From Dryas octopetala (lineage: Eukaryota > Streptophyta > Magnoliopsida > Rosales > Rosaceae): a stretch of DNA of 64,000 bases. The position numbers and the translations under genes are program-made. The stretch is taken from the NCBI GenBank assembly GCA_963921425.1, contig OY992832.1, positions 5,642,001-5,706,000 of the forward strand, read 5' to 3'. How positions within the stretch are numbered: the stretch's first letter is position 1; the number at the start of each line of letters is the position of its first letter. Below are positions 23,171-34,350 of the stretch, in pieces. Under the pieces are notes generated by a model that searched no databases, had not been told where the DNA came from, and saw nothing but the letters and a program-made list of their open reading frames with translations.

Positions 23171-23350
23171 GAGGGGGCTGTTAGTGTATGAGTTAGTAGT
23201 TAATAAGTTTGACTGTTATAGTTAGTTACTAAGAGTATATGAAGTCATGTCCTCTCCCTCTATAAGACTTACATGAAGCAATGTAGTCTCTTTAGATTTT
23301 TCCTACTCTCTCTCCCCTCTCTTACTCTCATTTTCTCAGCAATCCTAACA
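23171..23350 (+). mobile_element. Fragment of another LTR element (purine tract plus LTR-like unit) inside the Copia leader
   Basis: GAGGGGGC at 23171-23178 looks like a polypurine tract and is followed by a 172-base unit from TGTTAG to CTAACA (23179-23350), with a CTATAAGA box inside. This is the arrangement of a 3' LTR on the plus strand, opposite to the host Copia element. It is a fossil fragment with no coding part. Confidence 0.55.
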
Positions 23351-23351
23351 T

Positions 23352-23642
23352 AAAACCAATTGGCAATGGGTGGAGAGGCCCAAGACTTATAAGCACATAT
23401 GTTAAGCTCTAGTTTTCCGATGTGGGACATTGCTCTACATTACTCTCAACACGCCCCCGCACGTGTGGCGATATTTTGAGCCTTACACGTGAACAAATTG
23501 TATTGGGTGACGTGGGAGCACGTGTGACCGTTAGGCCTTACACGCGGATAACCTGGCTCTGATACCATGATAGAATTAGAGCATCCAACCCAAAACCAAT
23601 TGGCAATGGGTGGAGAGGCCCAAGACTTATAAGCACATATGT
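23352..23642 (-). mobile_element. TRIM-like miniature LTR element remnant nested in the Copia leader
   Basis: A 51-base word starting AAAACCAATTGGCAATGGG is repeated exactly at 23352-23402 and 23592-23642 as parts of two LTR-like units. Between the units is a tiny internal domain (about 23452-23567). It has a Met-tRNA primer-binding site (TGGTATCAGAGCCAGG on the minus strand) at one side and a purine tract (GCGGGGGCG) at the other. That is the layout of a TRIM element, which has no genes. It is incomplete at both ends. Confidence 0.6.
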
Positions 23643-23828
23643 CCCAAAAAAAAAACCTTGAAAAACCTGATCGAGTCACAAGCTTGTGATTTCAAGAACT
23701 CCTAATCACCACCACAATCAATCCGCAACACAGATCGCGAAACACCTCCAAGAACTTTCACAAACAGCTACAACCCAAATCGATCCCAGAAACAAATCGT
23801 AAACTACGCACATAGAGTCAGGATTAAA

Positions 23829-23844
23829 ACCTGCTCTGATACCA
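23829..23844 (-). other. Copia primer-binding site
   Basis: Read on the minus strand the sequence next to the right LTR is TGGTATCAGAGCAGG, complementary to the 3' end of plant initiator Met-tRNA and typical of Copia elements. It begins directly after the LTR end. Confidence 0.85.
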
Positions 23845-24173
23845 TGATCACAGAACCAAGCAAGAAAGGAATATAGAAAAAATAGAGAGAAAAAGTAAAG
23901 GAATTAATCTGAAGAAACTGAACTAAATTTCCTTAATGAATGAATGAATACACGAATCAAGAAGTCATCAACTATATATTGACTGCTAACAGATTATAGA
24001 AACTAACTAACTATTCTCTAACAAAACAAGCCATGTGGCAAACAACCATAGGCTAGAAAGTAACTGGCAGAACTAATAGCTACAGTCACTAAAAACAAAC
24101 ACGTGACTTTATTAGAACTCAGCACAGTGTAATAGCTCAGCAACAACGCAGCTTCACAGCAGCATCCTTAACA
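23845..24173 (-). repeat. 5' LTR of the Copia element
   Basis: 329 bases, apparently identical to the left LTR, next to the Met-tRNA primer-binding site and followed on the outside by the duplication ACTAT at 24174-24178. It lies just beyond the BAHD stop codon and in the same transcriptional orientation. Confidence 0.95.
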
Positions 24174-24195
24174 ACTATTACATGTAACAAACACA

Positions 24196-25622
24196 TCAAG
24201 GCAACCCAAATTCTTGGCAGCGAAACTTGTCCATCTCCTCTCTAAAAGCAGCCATACCAGTCTCTCGCAGAGTGACCAAAACCTTAAACCCATCTTTCTT
24301 CCCAAGACTTAAAGAGGGAGGCAAGAAAAAGCAGGGCTCAACACCACCAAGCAAGTTCCTCGAAAGGGGCAAAACAGTCACAGGCCCTCCCCACCCAAAA
24401 TCCACCGTCGAATGAGGCAGGTGTCGCCAATCCGTGAACCCACTCACTTCGCTCCCTGCCGTGATCCCATCCTCGTAATGTAGCTCCTGAAAGTCGATGA
24501 ACGAGCGCACGTATTCATCTGTGGCGTTGCTTTTGCTCTTCTTGATCAGATCCACTACCTCCCAAATGGGTCTCTCTGTTAATTCTCTCGCACTAAGCTT
24601 CACGTACATCGCAACGCAACCGTTGCCCCAATACCCAGCTGGCAACGATGGCTTTACTAGCTTCCGTACGTTGATTGAATATGCAAACGTCACCGTTTCA
24701 TCGCTCGAAATCTCTGCAGCTTTAACCCTGTTTCATCCATCATTATACAATAATTTTTGTTTAAAAAGGAAAAAGAGACAGAGACAGAGAGGCTTAATTA
24801 CTTGGCTCGCCATATAAAAGCACCCAAAGCTTCAAAAGTTGTGAAGCTCAACCCGGACCGCTCCAACAGCTTGCTCTTGAACCGCTCCAAACACTCGTCT
24901 CTCACATCAAAGCACTCCCTCGCAACCGGGCCCACCGACTTTCCCTGTCCGTACGGTGAAAACCCCCGGTCCAAACTCAGAAACTGGTGCAGTACCGGTG
25001 CATCAACTCGGGGCCGGTCTCTGGGTCCCAGCAAGCCCGCCCGGTCCCAGACGGGCTGGACCGACACCCGAGTTGCCCCGCGAGCCAACTCAGCCATGGC
25101 ATTGAAGAACTGAGTGGCGCCCATTCCGTCGCACAGCGCGTGGTGTATGGCAGCTCCGAGAGTGTACCCACCGCACTTAAACACCGTTACTTGCAACACA
25201 CACGGATTCGCCATCGCCTCCTCCAGGTCCGGGTCGGGCACCAACTGTTCTACGAAATGGGTATCCGGGTCATCGAGGCGACTGACGGAGTCGAGAGTGG
25301 ACTCGACGGAAGCACTTATGAGGGGGACGCCCTGATCCTTCGAGCAGAAGAGCTCGAAGCGGTGGTCGTGGCGACGGCGGAGAGTGGCGGCGAGAGGATA
25401 GTAGTGGACGAGAGCGGCGGAGAGGGAGGCGGAGATGACGTGGCAGGGGTTAGATGAGGGAACAGTGGAGGGGTCGGCGGTGACGTAGGCACGGACATAA
25501 CGGAAGGTGACGCGGAGGTTGGGGTCGTTGTCAAGGTGGCTGAGCTGGAGGACGTGGTCGTCGTCGTCAAATGGGGGTGTAGAGGGAATGACGAGGGTTG
25601 TTTTGGAGATTTCAACTTGCAT
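24196..25622 (-). CDS. BAHD acyltransferase (HXXXD-type)
   Basis: Two exons, 24802-25622 and 24196-24727, join with a GT-AG intron (AA|G codon split) into 450 aa, the standard BAHD length. The catalytic HXXXD is HALCD at residues 161-165 in AIHHALCDGMG, and the structural DFGWG lies at 383-387. Both are intact. The N-terminus MQVEISKTTLVIPSTPP resembles proteins annotated as taxadienol-acetyltransferase-like or spermidine hydroxycinnamoyltransferase-like, so an acyl-CoA-dependent transfer to an alcohol or amine in specialised metabolism is likely. The substrate cannot be deduced. Exon 1 is GC-rich, which creates long open frames on the other strand that are shadows. A Copia element sits in the 3' UTR, its target-site duplication ending 17 bases from the stop codon. 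The gene is divergent from the next gene. Confidence 0.94.
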
Positions 25623-25960
25623 TTTTGGTCACTTTGGTAGTTGCTTTGGTAGTTTGGTCACTTGGTGTGGGGATACCGGATATATGTATATATGAGTCGG
25701 CCATGTGGATTTGTTTGGTTGAGAATGAAAGCGTCTGGTGGGGCGACGTGGAGTATGCCTTTCTGACTTCTGAGGGTACCCACTTCCAACTACCCCTAGG
25801 CCCAAGAGGCCTGGGTTCCAAGTCTCTTTCTTGTTAGTGTGGCCTTTTATTTTGGGCCTTAATTAGGGAGGCCCATTTTGCTTAAACCCAAACTTGGGAA
25901 ACCCGGCTTCGAAAGAGCGCGCCAATCGGTAGTGTCCGCCTCAAATCCACGTACTGTGTT
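25623..25960. promoter_or_regulatory. Short divergent promoter between BAHD and the At4g18490-like gene
   Basis: About 340 bases separate the BAHD start codon from the apparent leader exon of the plus-strand gene at about 25965. A TATATGTATATATG stretch at 25680-25694 lies 60-70 bases ahead of the BAHD start, at TATA-box distance. This arrangement suggests a shared bidirectional promoter. Confidence 0.45.
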
Positions 25961-26044
25961 TCAGACCATTATTATAGTGAACAACGAGCTCTCTCACAAC
26001 GAACACCTCTGCAATCTCTCACGCATATCCGACTTTGAAAATCT

Positions 26045-26374
26045 GTGAGTTTCTTAGCACCTAATCGTTTCGTAATGTGTATATTTTCGGATTCGCGAGC
26101 CGTGCATTGTTTTCTGGTCCGAGAAAATCCGTTTCGTTTTAAACTAGTGGCGTGCATTTCTTGATCGATTCCGATTATTTTCCGAGAAAATTTGCTTAGT
26201 TTCTTGTAAATTTGCAAGTATGTAGCTAGTAGAATGCAATCGATTCCTTTGTTTGTTGAGCTTGTTGTAGATCGCATAATTTCTTGAAGTTTTAGCTCAA
26301 TTTGTTCATCTTGTAGTTTACGGTTCAATTTTAGAATTTGAGTTGTGAAATCTCTATCGTTTCTGTTGTTGCAC

Positions 26375-26418
<44 letters not shown>

Positions 26419-27090
26419 TGCTACATCAGTTCCGCAATTACTACCTTAACCTTTAAATTCTGATGTCCTATTGTTCATTGCTAACCGTTATTTCAAAATT
26501 TAGGCACAGAGTTAAGTTTTGGTTGATTTGATTGAGCATTGTTTCGATTTTAGCCCTTGATTAATTCATTTTCGCTGCTTAAGAAGGTCCTACTTTGCTC
26601 TTTCAATGGCTTCTTCCTAATATAGAAATGTGCACAGAATTTAACATTTTCTACACTAATTGATGCTGAAATCTTGCCATCATATTTTCGAACAGCTCTG
26701 AATCAGTTCTTGGTTGTAAATCATATTTCTGCTTTAATTTTGTCTTTATTTCTTTATTATGTGATTCATTTGTGAGCTTTGGGCGTCATTTGTTATAGAT
26801 ATGACTACGCTGACTGTTGGAAAATTCTTCTTTCTTTTACTATTTTATTCATAGTTTTATCAATTCATCTCTAGAAATGATTAAGCTTTGTTTTTTGGTA
26901 TATTGAACATAGGAAAATATTTGCAATATAAGGTTCAAGTTTTTCCTCTTCTCATCTTATAATTGTTGTTTTAACAATGTTGGTTGGGTCTTATGGAAAA
27001 TTTGTGATGAGGACAAGGATTGAAGTTTCCTTCTTTTTCTTCTTTTTTTCTCTTTGGGAATTCACAATGACAGTTACTGTCTGTTTGCAG
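26045..27090 (+). other. Long 5' UTR intron of the At4g18490-like gene
   Basis: A donor AAAATCT|GTGAGT at 26045 and an acceptor CTGTTTGCAG ending at 27090 remove about 1046 bases and bring the leader next to the start codon at 27123. The intron contains a (CT)n microsatellite at 26379-26415. First introns in plant leaders often raise expression, but no specific element is visible. Confidence 0.65.
26379..26415. repeat. (CT)n microsatellite
   Basis: About 18 uninterrupted TC units inside the 5' UTR intron. Likely polymorphic in length. Confidence 0.9.
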
Positions 27091-27122
27091 AGGTTAATAA
27101 TAAAATCTACAAGTCTGTGCAT

Positions 27123-30100
27123 ATGGCAGAACCACAGAAGGGGACATCTTCCTCTGCTAATCCAAAAGAAAAAAGTTCATTTCTAGGTATTCTCTTGGTT
27201 TCCCTTACCTTTTATCTTTGCTGCATAAGTCATCAGATGCTACATGATTGCCACAGTAAAATTTACCAGCCTTGAACTTTTCATTTGACATGAATAATGT
27301 AATGAAATCCTATGCTTCTTCTATATCAGATGAGGAAATTGGTAACGAATTTCTCAGCTCCTGGAAATCTATGTCAGTAATGGAAGATGACGGAATGGAT
27401 TTTAGCTTTGATACAGTTCCCAAAGGCAAGAAGAAGGTGTTTGACTTTGAGAAGCTGTAAGTGCTGCCAAAAATTTTTATTTACCAAAATGATAGAACCA
27501 TCTTTGGTAAACATTTAACAGGTTCCTTTTATTTAATGCTTAAAGTTTTGTGTGACCCTTTTTTCTCATCACTTCCGTTTCCTATGATGGGTAAATTGTC
27601 TACCATTATGTATTTCGTTGGTGTATATGGTATTTGGTGTCATGTGCGGCAAATTGTTTAGAAAAGGAGGATAGAGTTTGGGATTCAAACTTCCTTCTTC
27701 CAGTTTTACAGATATATCTCCAATAAATGTATGCCAGTGTGAATGCAAATTCCAGACAACACTTATGAAGCTTTTTCTCCCTTTCCTGTTCAGGGATATG
27801 GATTTCAATCTAGATGGTGACTTTAACAAGTTATCATCTTTCAAAGTGGACATGTCAGACCTTGATTTCTCATCCCCGCCCAAGAAAGCTGCAAAAACCA
27901 AGGGAAAATCTGAAGAAGAACCTTCCAAAGGAAATCATCAAGGGAAACAAGACCAATTTAAATTCTCTTTTGATTTCAATGAGTGAGCTTTGAATCTTCT
28001 TGTTGTGTTGTTATTTTGAATTACATGTAAGCAATGTAAGTGTACTTATACTCTGAATTTTACAACCGGTTACCTCACATATTTTTCTTGGAAGTAGGTT
28101 GGATAATTTTGATTTTGATTCAAGCTTAACGAAAACAGAAAAGAGCTCTAAGAAGAATCAAGACAGCAGCAAAGAGGTTGTTTCTGATAGAACTGGTTGT
28201 CAAGGCTCTAAAATCGACCTGGCTGATGGGGTTCATACACTTGATGGGAATTCTGAGAGAGTGGCCACTTCAAAGGCTGATACCATGTTAGTTGATCCAG
28301 GGAATGTTAATTCCATGAATGATGGTTGTGCATCAAAACCTGAGACCTCTGGAAATCTCAAACTGCCACATTTTCCAAGATCTCCAGAAAAAAGAATGAC
28401 TATGAGTGTTGAAGAATCAGATCAAAAAAGTCACTTATCCGAGAAGGCAATGCCCACAGAACCATATGTGAACCAGGCAACACATGATTTGCCTAGTCAA
28501 CTTGTTGGAGGAGTTGATTCAAATGGAGATACTGTTTTAGAAGGAAGGAATGATGGTTGTTCTCAGTTCACAAAAGGAGATACCATATCAAGTGGAAAAG
28601 AAAATGTTAATGACCAAATGCTGACAGGAGATGGTCCTAATCCTGAAGACTCACCTTTGAAGGATTCAGCTAGTTCAGGGAGTAATAATGATGATAGGAG
28701 CAGTGATATCTCGACAGAAAACTCTGAGCCATCTAAAGGTGATTTAGAAAGTGAAGAGAATTCCAATACATTTGTCTCAAGGAAGACACCAGTGACACTA
28801 CACAACATCAAAAGTGTCAAGGAAGACCAAAATTCAACTCTAAAGTTTCCTTTATCCACACAGGGCAGGTCAGGAAATCTGAAAACTATCTTAATAGTTG
28901 CCATCTTTGTTTATTTGGTTCCATCCTTCAAGTAAATGACTTAATTTAACTATGAGAACTAGAAACTGATTAGTGGGTTCTCCAGTCTTTCATACTCAAG
29001 ATGGTTTGGAATGTAGAAATTAACAATAATCTGAAAACATTCAGGTGCATCTGTTACTGAAACTATAAAGAAGGCATGGGACCATTTCGTTTATGAATGC
29101 ATGTATTAATTGGTCTATTTACCTTTAACTGCTCATGTAAAACAAACTCTATACCGTGTTCAGCAGGCATGTTCATGAGCTGTGTTATTAAGCTTTGATA
29201 GAGAACATCACCTGTGAGTTTCAGTATCAAAGCATTTTTTATGGATTTCCCTCTTTGCTTGATGCAGTGAGTCCACAATTGATAAAGTTACGCTGACAAA
29301 CGAAAGCGAAGCTGGAGAATTCCACTCAAAGAATTCAAGGAGATTGGAGGAAAGTGGATCTCAATTGTATCAGCCATCATTAAATGGAGCAAAATCTCTC
29401 TCTTCTAGAAGCAAAAGAATTGGTACCATGCATCTACGTCCTGCAATTGAGAAAGGGTGAGTAATGCTTTCCCATAACAATTGCAATAGTTGGCATTTAA
29501 CTTAGAACTGTTTCATATAATCTTCGACAGGGTGGGTGTTAATCCTAATGATGCACAAATTGGAAGCAAATTGCTTCCTACTCCTGCGGTAGTTGATAGA
29601 GAAACAAGAGTCAAACATGTAATACCTGGAAGGTAAAGAATTCTAAAATTTTAGTAATACCAGTCAAGGCACAGTATACCGTAATTTGTTTAAAAAAAAT
29701 CTAAAAGCTTCTACACTTTGACATTCTATCGATTTTGAATCACTCAAAAGGGATCACAGCATTTTAGTTAATAGGAAAATAAATGCTCAATAGCAGTGGC
29801 CCTTGTAATCATTAACAGGGACGGTTTCAATTCTGATGCTGTACCAAATGGGACCGAAATGGTTGGGGATTCACGGCTGTGTGACAAAGAAGTAACAGAA
29901 AAGGAACCTGTCCTAGGGAGTGAACAGAGAAAAAATCTGGATGATCTCAGGTGAGGCATCTCTAAATGACCTTGTTCCATCTTATGCTTTACTTTCACTA
30001 TTTGAAGTTGGACTTTTTCATATGCAGGGTTCTCACTATGATCTCTGACCACTTGTTTGATAGATTTGATTATTGACCAAGTGTTCAAACCAATTCTCCT

Positions 30101-31875
30101 TTCACTGTTTAGAGAATTTTGTAATGATATGGATTTTCTTTTTTTTCTTCCACCTTTTTTTTATCAGAATTTTTTCCCCACCTATTGTTGTGTTATTTCA
30201 ACATTTCACTCTTCACTATGTTGAACCCTCGAGATGATATCATACTGCCAGGTTCATGAGACTTTTTCTTCACAATTTTTGTCATGAAAAATGGGGCTTT
30301 TGACTGATGTTATCATACAAAGATTTGATTGCGTTCATCTTCTTCAGGAACATGACAACTTTTTTTATATATTGTACTGCAACATGATTAATTGTGCACA
30401 GGACCTTCTTGTAAAATATTTGATTTTTGATATAAGCTTTTTAGGCATGTGGAAATTTCTTGCAGTATTCAAGCTAGTCCTTCCACCTCAACCGAGAAGA
30501 AAACTAAACCTAGTACTCAGACATGTGTAAATCCTAAACTCATGCTCTCAAAAATGGAGTCTATGAGGAACACAAAGATCATTACAGCTGAAGGAAATAA
30601 ACTTTATCCTGATCAACCTGCCAAGAAGAAAATGGACCTCTCTACCTGGAAAATTTCAAAGTATGATGCAAGTATAATTATTCCTCTTGTTCAGTTCTTT
30701 CCTCTGCTGAAATGTTTTGATTGTCCTTTTGAATGTTTTGATATCTCTAAATGTAGGAATATTGATGGCAATAAAGTTTCATTGAATGCTGCACCTCAAA
30801 AACAAGTTAAATCCCAGAGGAATTCAGAGAAAAACATGGAAGTGCAAGGCAAGGTGGAATTGAAGACTGCCCAGATTGTTGATGGCAGTGAGAAACAAAT
30901 GCCACTGAACCTTTCCTTGAAGCGAAAAACATTTGAGGTCTTATTTATTTCAAAACCATTCCTTTAACTCATGAAGTTCTTTTCAAAATGATATCATGAC
31001 TATAACATTCTTAATTTTATTCTGTCCAAAAGCTTTTTGAAATTCTTTATTGCATTTTCCTAATTTCTTATACAAAGCTTTTTCACAGGGATCAAATTCA
31101 GGTTTATCATCCTTAAAGCCTCTAAAACGCCTCTCTGAGTCACCTAAAGAAAACAGGTCCTATTATTATAGTAGATATGTTTTTAACTTAATATACTTTC
31201 TGATCATAAAAAAAAAAAAAAACTTGATATACTGGGATTATTCCAGCTTATCACATTTGTAATCCTATATAGCTGCACAAAGCACTATTATGATGTATGT
31301 ATTCTACAGTGATTTACTATGGTTCTGCCGACGTATCACATTCTTTATCTCAAAACATCTGCAGAAATTTCAAAGAACCTTCAAAAGAAGTTGTTGAAGA
31401 ACAGGTACATTTTCAAAAAACTCTATGAATAGTGATCTATAATGACTGCTAAATGTACATTAAAGAAAAATGGGTGGAAGCCTGATATTGGATAAATTAT
31501 CCACTGTAATATTCTTTATGTTTTGGCTAGGTTTTCATTCATGAGAATCATTTGGAGAGTAAGACCAAGAGCACTTTCTATGACCATCCGACCTCTGGAC
31601 TTGGTAGTCCTTGCGAGGTGAATGTGATGGAACTTGAATTTCCTCTGGTAATGGACAATGATGGAAATGTTGAAAAGGCTGAAGCATATACCAAGGAGCT
31701 TGAAGACGTAAGTAAACTATCATTCTGAACACTTAAAAACGACTTAAGTTAAATCATAAAGAAAATTAGCATTACATGGCATCATTATCTTCTTTTACCT
31801 AATGGGAAAAAAACAATATGGAACTTTCGATGTTTGCTGCTAAACCCCAGAAAGACATCTCTTTTTTCTTATATA

Positions 31876-31906
<31 letters not shown>

Positions 31907-32436
31907 TATAAGTGCTTTGACAGACCAGTCAGCCAAATTATATGTCATAGTTGAGTCCATTAATTTCAGATTCAAAATATGTCACTGATATACCGGTTAC
32001 AACTTAAAAGATGGAGGCTGTTTCCACTTTTTTACTATCTGCGGTACCATATACTATCATTCTGAATGATTATGCATGGGTCATTGATGCAGCATATATT
32101 AATACAGTATACATCATGGGGCATAATGGTCTCTCTCTCCCTTGCAGATATGCAACATGCTGAAAAAGAAACATGAGGAAGCCAAAGAAATGCTAGTAAG
32201 AGCTATTGTGAACAACAATAATTTACTGATGCTGAACCATCCCATCTACGAAGCAAAGATATCCTTCAATTCTGTTTAGCTGTTATTTCCTTGTTTAAGT
32301 CTTCCATTTGTGTTATAAAAATAAAGTTGCACCTTCCTTCACAATGGAAAACATTTATAAAGTTCAGAAATTTGCCGCAAAACTGGTGTCCAAGGAGCTT
32401 CAAGCGTGTTCAAGAGGACCGACTGTTGTCATATAA
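27123..32436 (+). CDS. Uncharacterised plant protein, At4g18490-like
   Basis: Fourteen coding exons join in frame to about 809 aa: 27123-27186, 27330-27456, 27794-27982, 28098-28868, 29268-29456, 29531-29632, 29819-29950, 30466-30660, 30757-30937, 31089-31156, 31365-31404, 31531-31707, 32148-32258, 32353-32436. The N-terminus has repeated aromatic-acidic motifs ([45 protein letters not shown]), then a long Ser/Asp-rich disordered middle and a conserved-looking C-terminus ([40 protein letters not shown]). This layout resembles the Arabidopsis protein annotated only as uncharacterised At4g18490. No catalytic domain is visible and function is unknown. The repeated FDF/DFS motifs could be short linear binding motifs (inference). 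The last intron reads as U12-type AT-AC (own entry). Without it the frame ends at TAG 32277. Confidence 0.82.
31871..31900. repeat. (TA)n microsatellite
   Basis: A run of TA units, interrupted once, in an intron of the At4g18490-like gene. Confidence 0.85.
32259..32352 (+). other. U12-type AT-AC intron
   Basis: The donor reads ATATCCTT, a perfect start of the minor-spliceosome consensus. TTCCTTCAC at 32334-32342 differs by one base from the branch-site consensus TTCCTTRAY. The intron ends in AC 11 bases past the branch adenosine (A at 32341, AC at 32351-32352), within the known 10-16 spacing. Removing these 94 bases keeps the frame: ...[15 protein letters not shown].... No GT-AG alternative with an open frame is seen. 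Confidence 0.8.
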
Positions 32437-34023
32437 AGGCATGTTGATATGCAATGATATGTTGGCTTGCCATATGTTTCTTTACACTTGCATCTAAAAC
32501 TTTGGGTATACTGATGGCCTATTTTGTCATTTGAATATCAGGAACATGTTACACTTCCTCTTTCCTGCTTTGGTTTGGACAACAGTTGAATATCAGGAAC
32601 ATTGACAACATTGCATTTGCAACTTCCTACTTGCGTATTTCTTCTCTTAATTTGAACTGCTGAGTCTTCACAATATAGCATGAGCTATATCAATTTTTAG
32701 ACTCTAGTTGGCCTTCTCTGTTTTCATATTTTTCCTTGCTAATGATATGTACTCTGTTGTTACTGGTTACTAGGACGCAATACTGGATTCTGTTAAATCA
32801 AATCCTGGAATCACGGTAGGTTCTCTTTGCAATTTCTGAACCATACGAAGCCTACAAATGTATATAACTTGTTCCTTTCTCTCATATGTGAATGTGTGTG
32901 CATGTACATGGATTATGCATAAACGATATAATTAAAAAATATCACTTAGTTTTGTATGTTTCTTCTCACTGTGGGTTCCGAATGCAAACCCTAATAAAAA
33001 AAGATAACCACCCCGATTTTTGTACCCAAAAAATTAAGGAAGTGGAACGCAACCTATGAAGTCACTGCTGACCAGCAAAAGAGCGGCGCTATTGGCATGT
33101 TTTAAGGCCTAAAAGCACATATGTGAGGCATATATGTAATTTTGCCTAAATTATTAAAGCGAAAACAGAGCTTGGAACTTTGGAAGTTGTGTTACTATTA
33201 GCAGCGCAAATAATATACAGAAAAAGTGGGAGGAGTGTTTTGAAATAGAGTTTTTTGTTAATAAGCAACAATATTTTTTATATTGGAAGATGCCTAAAAG
33301 GTCTTAGTTCTTTAAACCCAGTAACAGAAAAAGAAAATCATATCTTCCTTCTAATGAAAGGAAACCTTATAGACCTTTTCTTCATGGAGAGACTATAGCC
33401 CTATTTTTTCGACCAAAAAAAAAAAAAAGACTATAGCCCTATTTCAGAGATTGGGTATTTACTTCAATTAGTCCCTAGTCCCTACTAGTAATTAAAAGCT
33501 GTTGCGTGTTCCTAGTCGGGCCTAATATGGATGAATGAAGAAAAGGAAGTCCGGCAACACACACCTCTTTAGTTTTTAGCCGACCAAAGCCTGATCATAT
33601 AAAGATTTGAGAAAGCAACCTACACTACACTTCAATCTACATAGATTCAAAAGGCTTTGGAACCCTTATTATTATAGAAAGACTAGGCCACCCTAAGAGA
33701 TGGAATTTTATTCAGTTTAATGGGTTCCAAAACCCAACAAATTGAATTTTTTTCAGTGTAATGGGATCTAAGAGAAGGAGTTTTATTCAGTTTAAACAAA
33801 GAGATTGGGGGTCTCCAGCTGATTGATTACTCTAATGGGTATAATAGTTCGAGTACAAGGGATTGATAGTCGGTATTAGTTATTTCTTAGTGAAAGGGAT
33901 GATAAGGGTATAAGAAGGCAACAACAAAACAGAACAAAAAGAAGCATTACAGATGTGGGAGAATTGGAGGTCCCATATGGCACCCACTTGAATAATATAT
34001 GAAAAATTAATAACTTGATGGTC
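32437..34023. other. Intergenic; one possible extra exon
   Basis: At 32774-32815 a block between TACTAG and GTAGGT reads DAILDSVKSNPGIT and could be an alternative last exon or a relic of the preceding gene. The remainder up to the first CLE gene is AT-rich, with a duplicated phrase of the type GGAATTTTATTCAGTTTAA near 33700-33800, and nothing else recognised. Confidence 0.35.
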
Positions 34024-34031
34024 TATATATA
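34024..34031 (+). promoter_or_regulatory. TATA box of the first CLE gene
   Basis: TATATATA about 65 bases ahead of the ATG at 34096, a suitable distance for a short leader. Confidence 0.55.
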
Positions 34032-34095
34032 TTGTACCCCTCTTAGATGAAGTCTCTACCAAGCCTAGCACATTTATGAAACCTTTAGAGAAAAA

Positions 34096-34350
34096 ATGGT
34101 TATTAGCTGGAGGTTTTATGTCTGCTTTGTACTAGTATTGCTTTTATTTTCTACTTCAGAAACACGCCCTCTAAAACCAAGACTGAAGAAGAGGAACTTA
34201 ACCAGCAGGTCCAGTCAAGCATTGGCTGGAGGAGCTAGGGAATTACTAAACGTTTGGTTAAGAAATCAGGAGGCAAAGAAAACCCATTACCAACCCAAGC
34301 GAGTGAGTCCTGGAGGTCCCGATCCACGACATCACTCCAAAATTCACTAG
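34096..34350 (+). CDS. CLE peptide precursor (A-type, CLE1-7-like)
   Basis: An intronless frame of 84 aa. Residues 1-23 form a signal peptide (FYVCFVLVLLLFSTSETRP). The variable basic middle follows, and the CLE dodecapeptide RVSPGGPDPRHH sits at residues 69-80, preceded by a Lys as processing sites often are, and followed by a four-residue tail. CLE peptides are secreted, hydroxylated and arabinosylated on proline, and bind CLV1/BAM-type leucine-rich-repeat receptor kinases to limit meristem or root activity. The R-V-S-P-G-G-P-D-P type matches Arabidopsis CLE1-7, which include nitrogen-responsive and root-expressed members. Two more CLE genes follow on the same strand, pointing to a dispersed tandem cluster. 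Confidence 0.95.
   Translation: MVISWRFYVCFVLVLLLFSTSETRPLKPRLKKRNLTSRSSQALAGGARELLNVWLRNQEAKKTHYQPKRVSPGGPDPRHHSKIH

Larger units (their letters stand above)
18829..24173 (-). mobile_element. Copia LTR retrotransposon (Ty1/copia), very young, nearly whole
   Basis: Two 329-base LTRs (18829-19157 and 23845-24173), starting TG and ending CA, are flanked by the 5-base target-site duplication ACTAT (18824-18828 and 24174-24178). By eye the LTRs show no difference, so insertion is very recent on an evolutionary scale. Transcription runs on the minus strand. A primer-binding site complementary to initiator Met-tRNA (TGGTATCAGAGCAGG on the minus strand) sits next to the right LTR, and a purine tract sits next to the left LTR. 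The internal region has a long pol-type reading frame in Copia order. The 5' part also contains fragments of other LTR elements. Treated as a fossil, it looks nearly whole with about one break. Confidence 0.95.

Noticed and set aside
22668-23225. Thr/Ile/Ser-rich open frame on the plus strand
   Set aside because: It is the antisense of the Gly/Asn-rich low-complexity part of the Copia frame, with no domain of its own.
24987-25615. Several long open frames opposite and alongside BAHD exon 1
   Set aside because: Exon 1 is GC-rich, which lengthens all frames. Only the minus frame has BAHD motifs and a proper splice junction.
32271-32279. In-frame TAG as the natural stop of the At4g18490-like protein
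   Set aside because: A full set of U12 AT-AC intron signals lies around it and splicing continues in frame into a conserved-looking exon, so the TAG is more likely intronic.
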